Shown here: positions 14,945-15,464 of the stretch, piece after piece | Numbering within the stretch: the first letter of the stretch is position 1 | Layout: every line of letters starts with the position of its first letter | Notes under the pieces: model-generated | Told to the model about the DNA's origin: nothing | What the model saw: the letters and a program-made list of their open reading frames with translations, nothing else | Databases searched by the model: none | Program-made: the position numbers and the translations under genes | NCBI GenBank assembly: GCA_035267045.1 | Contig: DATFMH010000076.1 | Location: 1-15,464 of the forward strand | Reading direction: 5' to 3' | Origin: DATFMH01 sp035267045 | GTDB lineage: Bacteria > Bacteroidota > Rhodothermia > Balneolales > DATFMH01 | DNA: 15,464 bases

Positions 14945-15043
14945 CGAACGTAATAACACATAAGTTAACCAAGGTATCAATCCACCAACGCCAACTCTGG
15001 CTGTCATGCCCGACCCCGATCGGTCGGTCAACCGGAAATAAAC

Positions 15044-15132
15044 CGGTGGGCTCCACTTCAACAAGTGGTGTCCACCTATACAAGTCCAAAACGTTATAGA
15101 TGGACACCACCCTCGATGGGTGGAGCCCATCG
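15044..15132. repeat. Large nested imperfect inverted repeat
   Basis: Outer arms CGGTGGGCTCCAC (15044-15056) and GTGGAGCCCATCG (15120-15132) pair with one mismatch. Inner arms GTGGTGTCCACCTATA (15065-15080) and TATAGATGGACACCAC (15095-15110) also pair with one mismatch. An internal loop of about 8-9 nt per side and a 14-nt apical loop complete an 89-nt structure. It could be a small non-autonomous element or a structured RNA. No ORF is associated with it. Confidence 0.65.
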
Positions 15133-15162
15133 AACACTGCGCACACTATGGTTATTTTTTTA

Positions 15163-15193
15163 AGCCACAGATTTTCGCAAATCTAAGCAGATT
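15163..15193. repeat. Degenerate CCACAGATTT-type intergenic repeat
   Basis: CCACAGATTTTCGCAAATCT followed by AAGCAGATTA resembles the dispersed CACAGATT/CGCAGATT runs I recall from many Bacteroidota intergenic regions. It is short and decayed, and noted only as part of the local repeat debris. Confidence 0.35.
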
Positions 15194-15200
15194 ATATTCT

Positions 15201-15315
15201 CGTTCCCAACGTCTCGTTGGGGACTTTCTTCACAGAAGCTCTGCTTCGAGAATTTGATTGCTATCTTTTGAACATTTAGAAATGAAGTTGATATACTACC
15301 CGTCAAGCTAGGAAT
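15201..15315 (+). repeat. Composite intergenic repeat R1, copy 3 (diverged)
   Basis: It starts with CTCGTTCCCAAC/GTTGGGGAC, a hairpin around TCTC, then CTTCACAGAAGCTCTGCTTC followed by GAGAA. It continues with TGATTGCTATCTTTTGA and GATATACTACCCGTCA, which follow copy 1 (3784-3895) in order and in the same orientation. It is clearly homologous but more diverged. With copies 1 and 2 on the other side, the minus-strand cluster is bracketed by direct copies of R1. Confidence 0.6.
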
Positions 15316-15464
15316 GGCTATGAGGGAAGACGGAAACAGGAGTATGGATAAACGGAAATTGGTAATTAGATTTCACATGATTAACTCATAATTGACGTCA
15401 TGTATATATAGCTATGCCTATAAGGTTCGCAATGAATGGAAACGCCGGGTGTTTAATTCACAGA

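Larger units (their letters stand above)
14758..15464. other. Gene-free, repeat-rich region upstream of GH3
   Basis: I find no credible gene in 707 bp; the short open frames here read through repeats. A possible GH3 promoter on the minus strand is TTGCAT (14860-14855), a 16-bp spacer, then TATTTT (14838-14833), but it is weak. The rest is dispersed repeat debris, listed separately: a GACCT palindrome, a large nested inverted repeat, a CCACAGATTT-type run and a third R1 copy. A degenerate REP2-like sequence (GTCATGCCCGACCCCGATCGG) is at 15003-15023. From 15316 to the end I see only AT-rich sequence without clear structure. Confidence 0.5.

Noticed and set aside
14886..15146. 86- and 79-residue minus-strand frames and a 60-residue plus-strand frame upstream of GH3
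   Set aside because: They overlap each other and run through the palindrome at 14912-14944 and the nested inverted repeat at 15044-15132. No protein features or SD.

Overview
The window reads as a chromosomal segment of a Bacteroidota-like (FCB-group) heterotroph. The reasons are moderate to low GC, AT-rich leaders with mostly weak Shine-Dalgarno signals, a GH3 enzyme with an EF-hand-like N-terminal segment, and intergenic palindromes of a kind I associate with Bacteroidota genomes. The phylum is an inference; no rRNA or other marker gene is present.

Layout. Positions 1-151 hold the 3' end of an unrecognised gene. A complete pyruvate phosphate dikinase gene (ppdK, 472-3156, +) follows and ends in two terminator hairpins. 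Positions 3282-5598 are a repeat-dense, gene-poor stretch. It contains at least three intergenic repeat families, a 183-bp tandem array whose units each carry two inverted REP-like palindromes, and one small GIY-YIG nuclease gene (4906-5214, -) sitting exactly at a unit junction. From 5599 to 14757 all genes are on the minus strand. In transcription order they are a secreted GH3 glycosidase, D-mannonate dehydratase (manD), 2-keto-3-deoxygluconate kinase (kdgK), KDPG aldolase (eda), an ExuT-like MFS hexuronate/aldonate transporter, a Gfo/Idh/MocA oxidoreductase and a YiaK-like dehydrogenase. The last 700 bases are again gene-free and repeat-rich.

Function. The minus-strand genes form a catabolic module. 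Sugar acid is imported, D-mannonate is dehydrated to KDG, KDG is phosphorylated to KDPG, and KDPG is cleaved to pyruvate and glyceraldehyde-3-phosphate. GH3 probably releases sugars in the periplasm. The two oxidoreductases probably feed or interconvert uronates and aldonates. Uronate isomerase (UxaC) and fructuronate reductase (UxuB) are not in the window. PPDK, facing the cluster, could return pyruvate to PEP.

Most notable points: (i) the GIY-YIG gene inside a tandem array of REPIN-like doublets, which resembles a RAYT/REPIN arrangement but with an unrelated nuclease fold; (ii) eda and kdgK form a sharply GC-rich island inside an otherwise AT-richer operon; (iii) the UxaC/UxuB gap next to two uncharacterised oxidoreductases.
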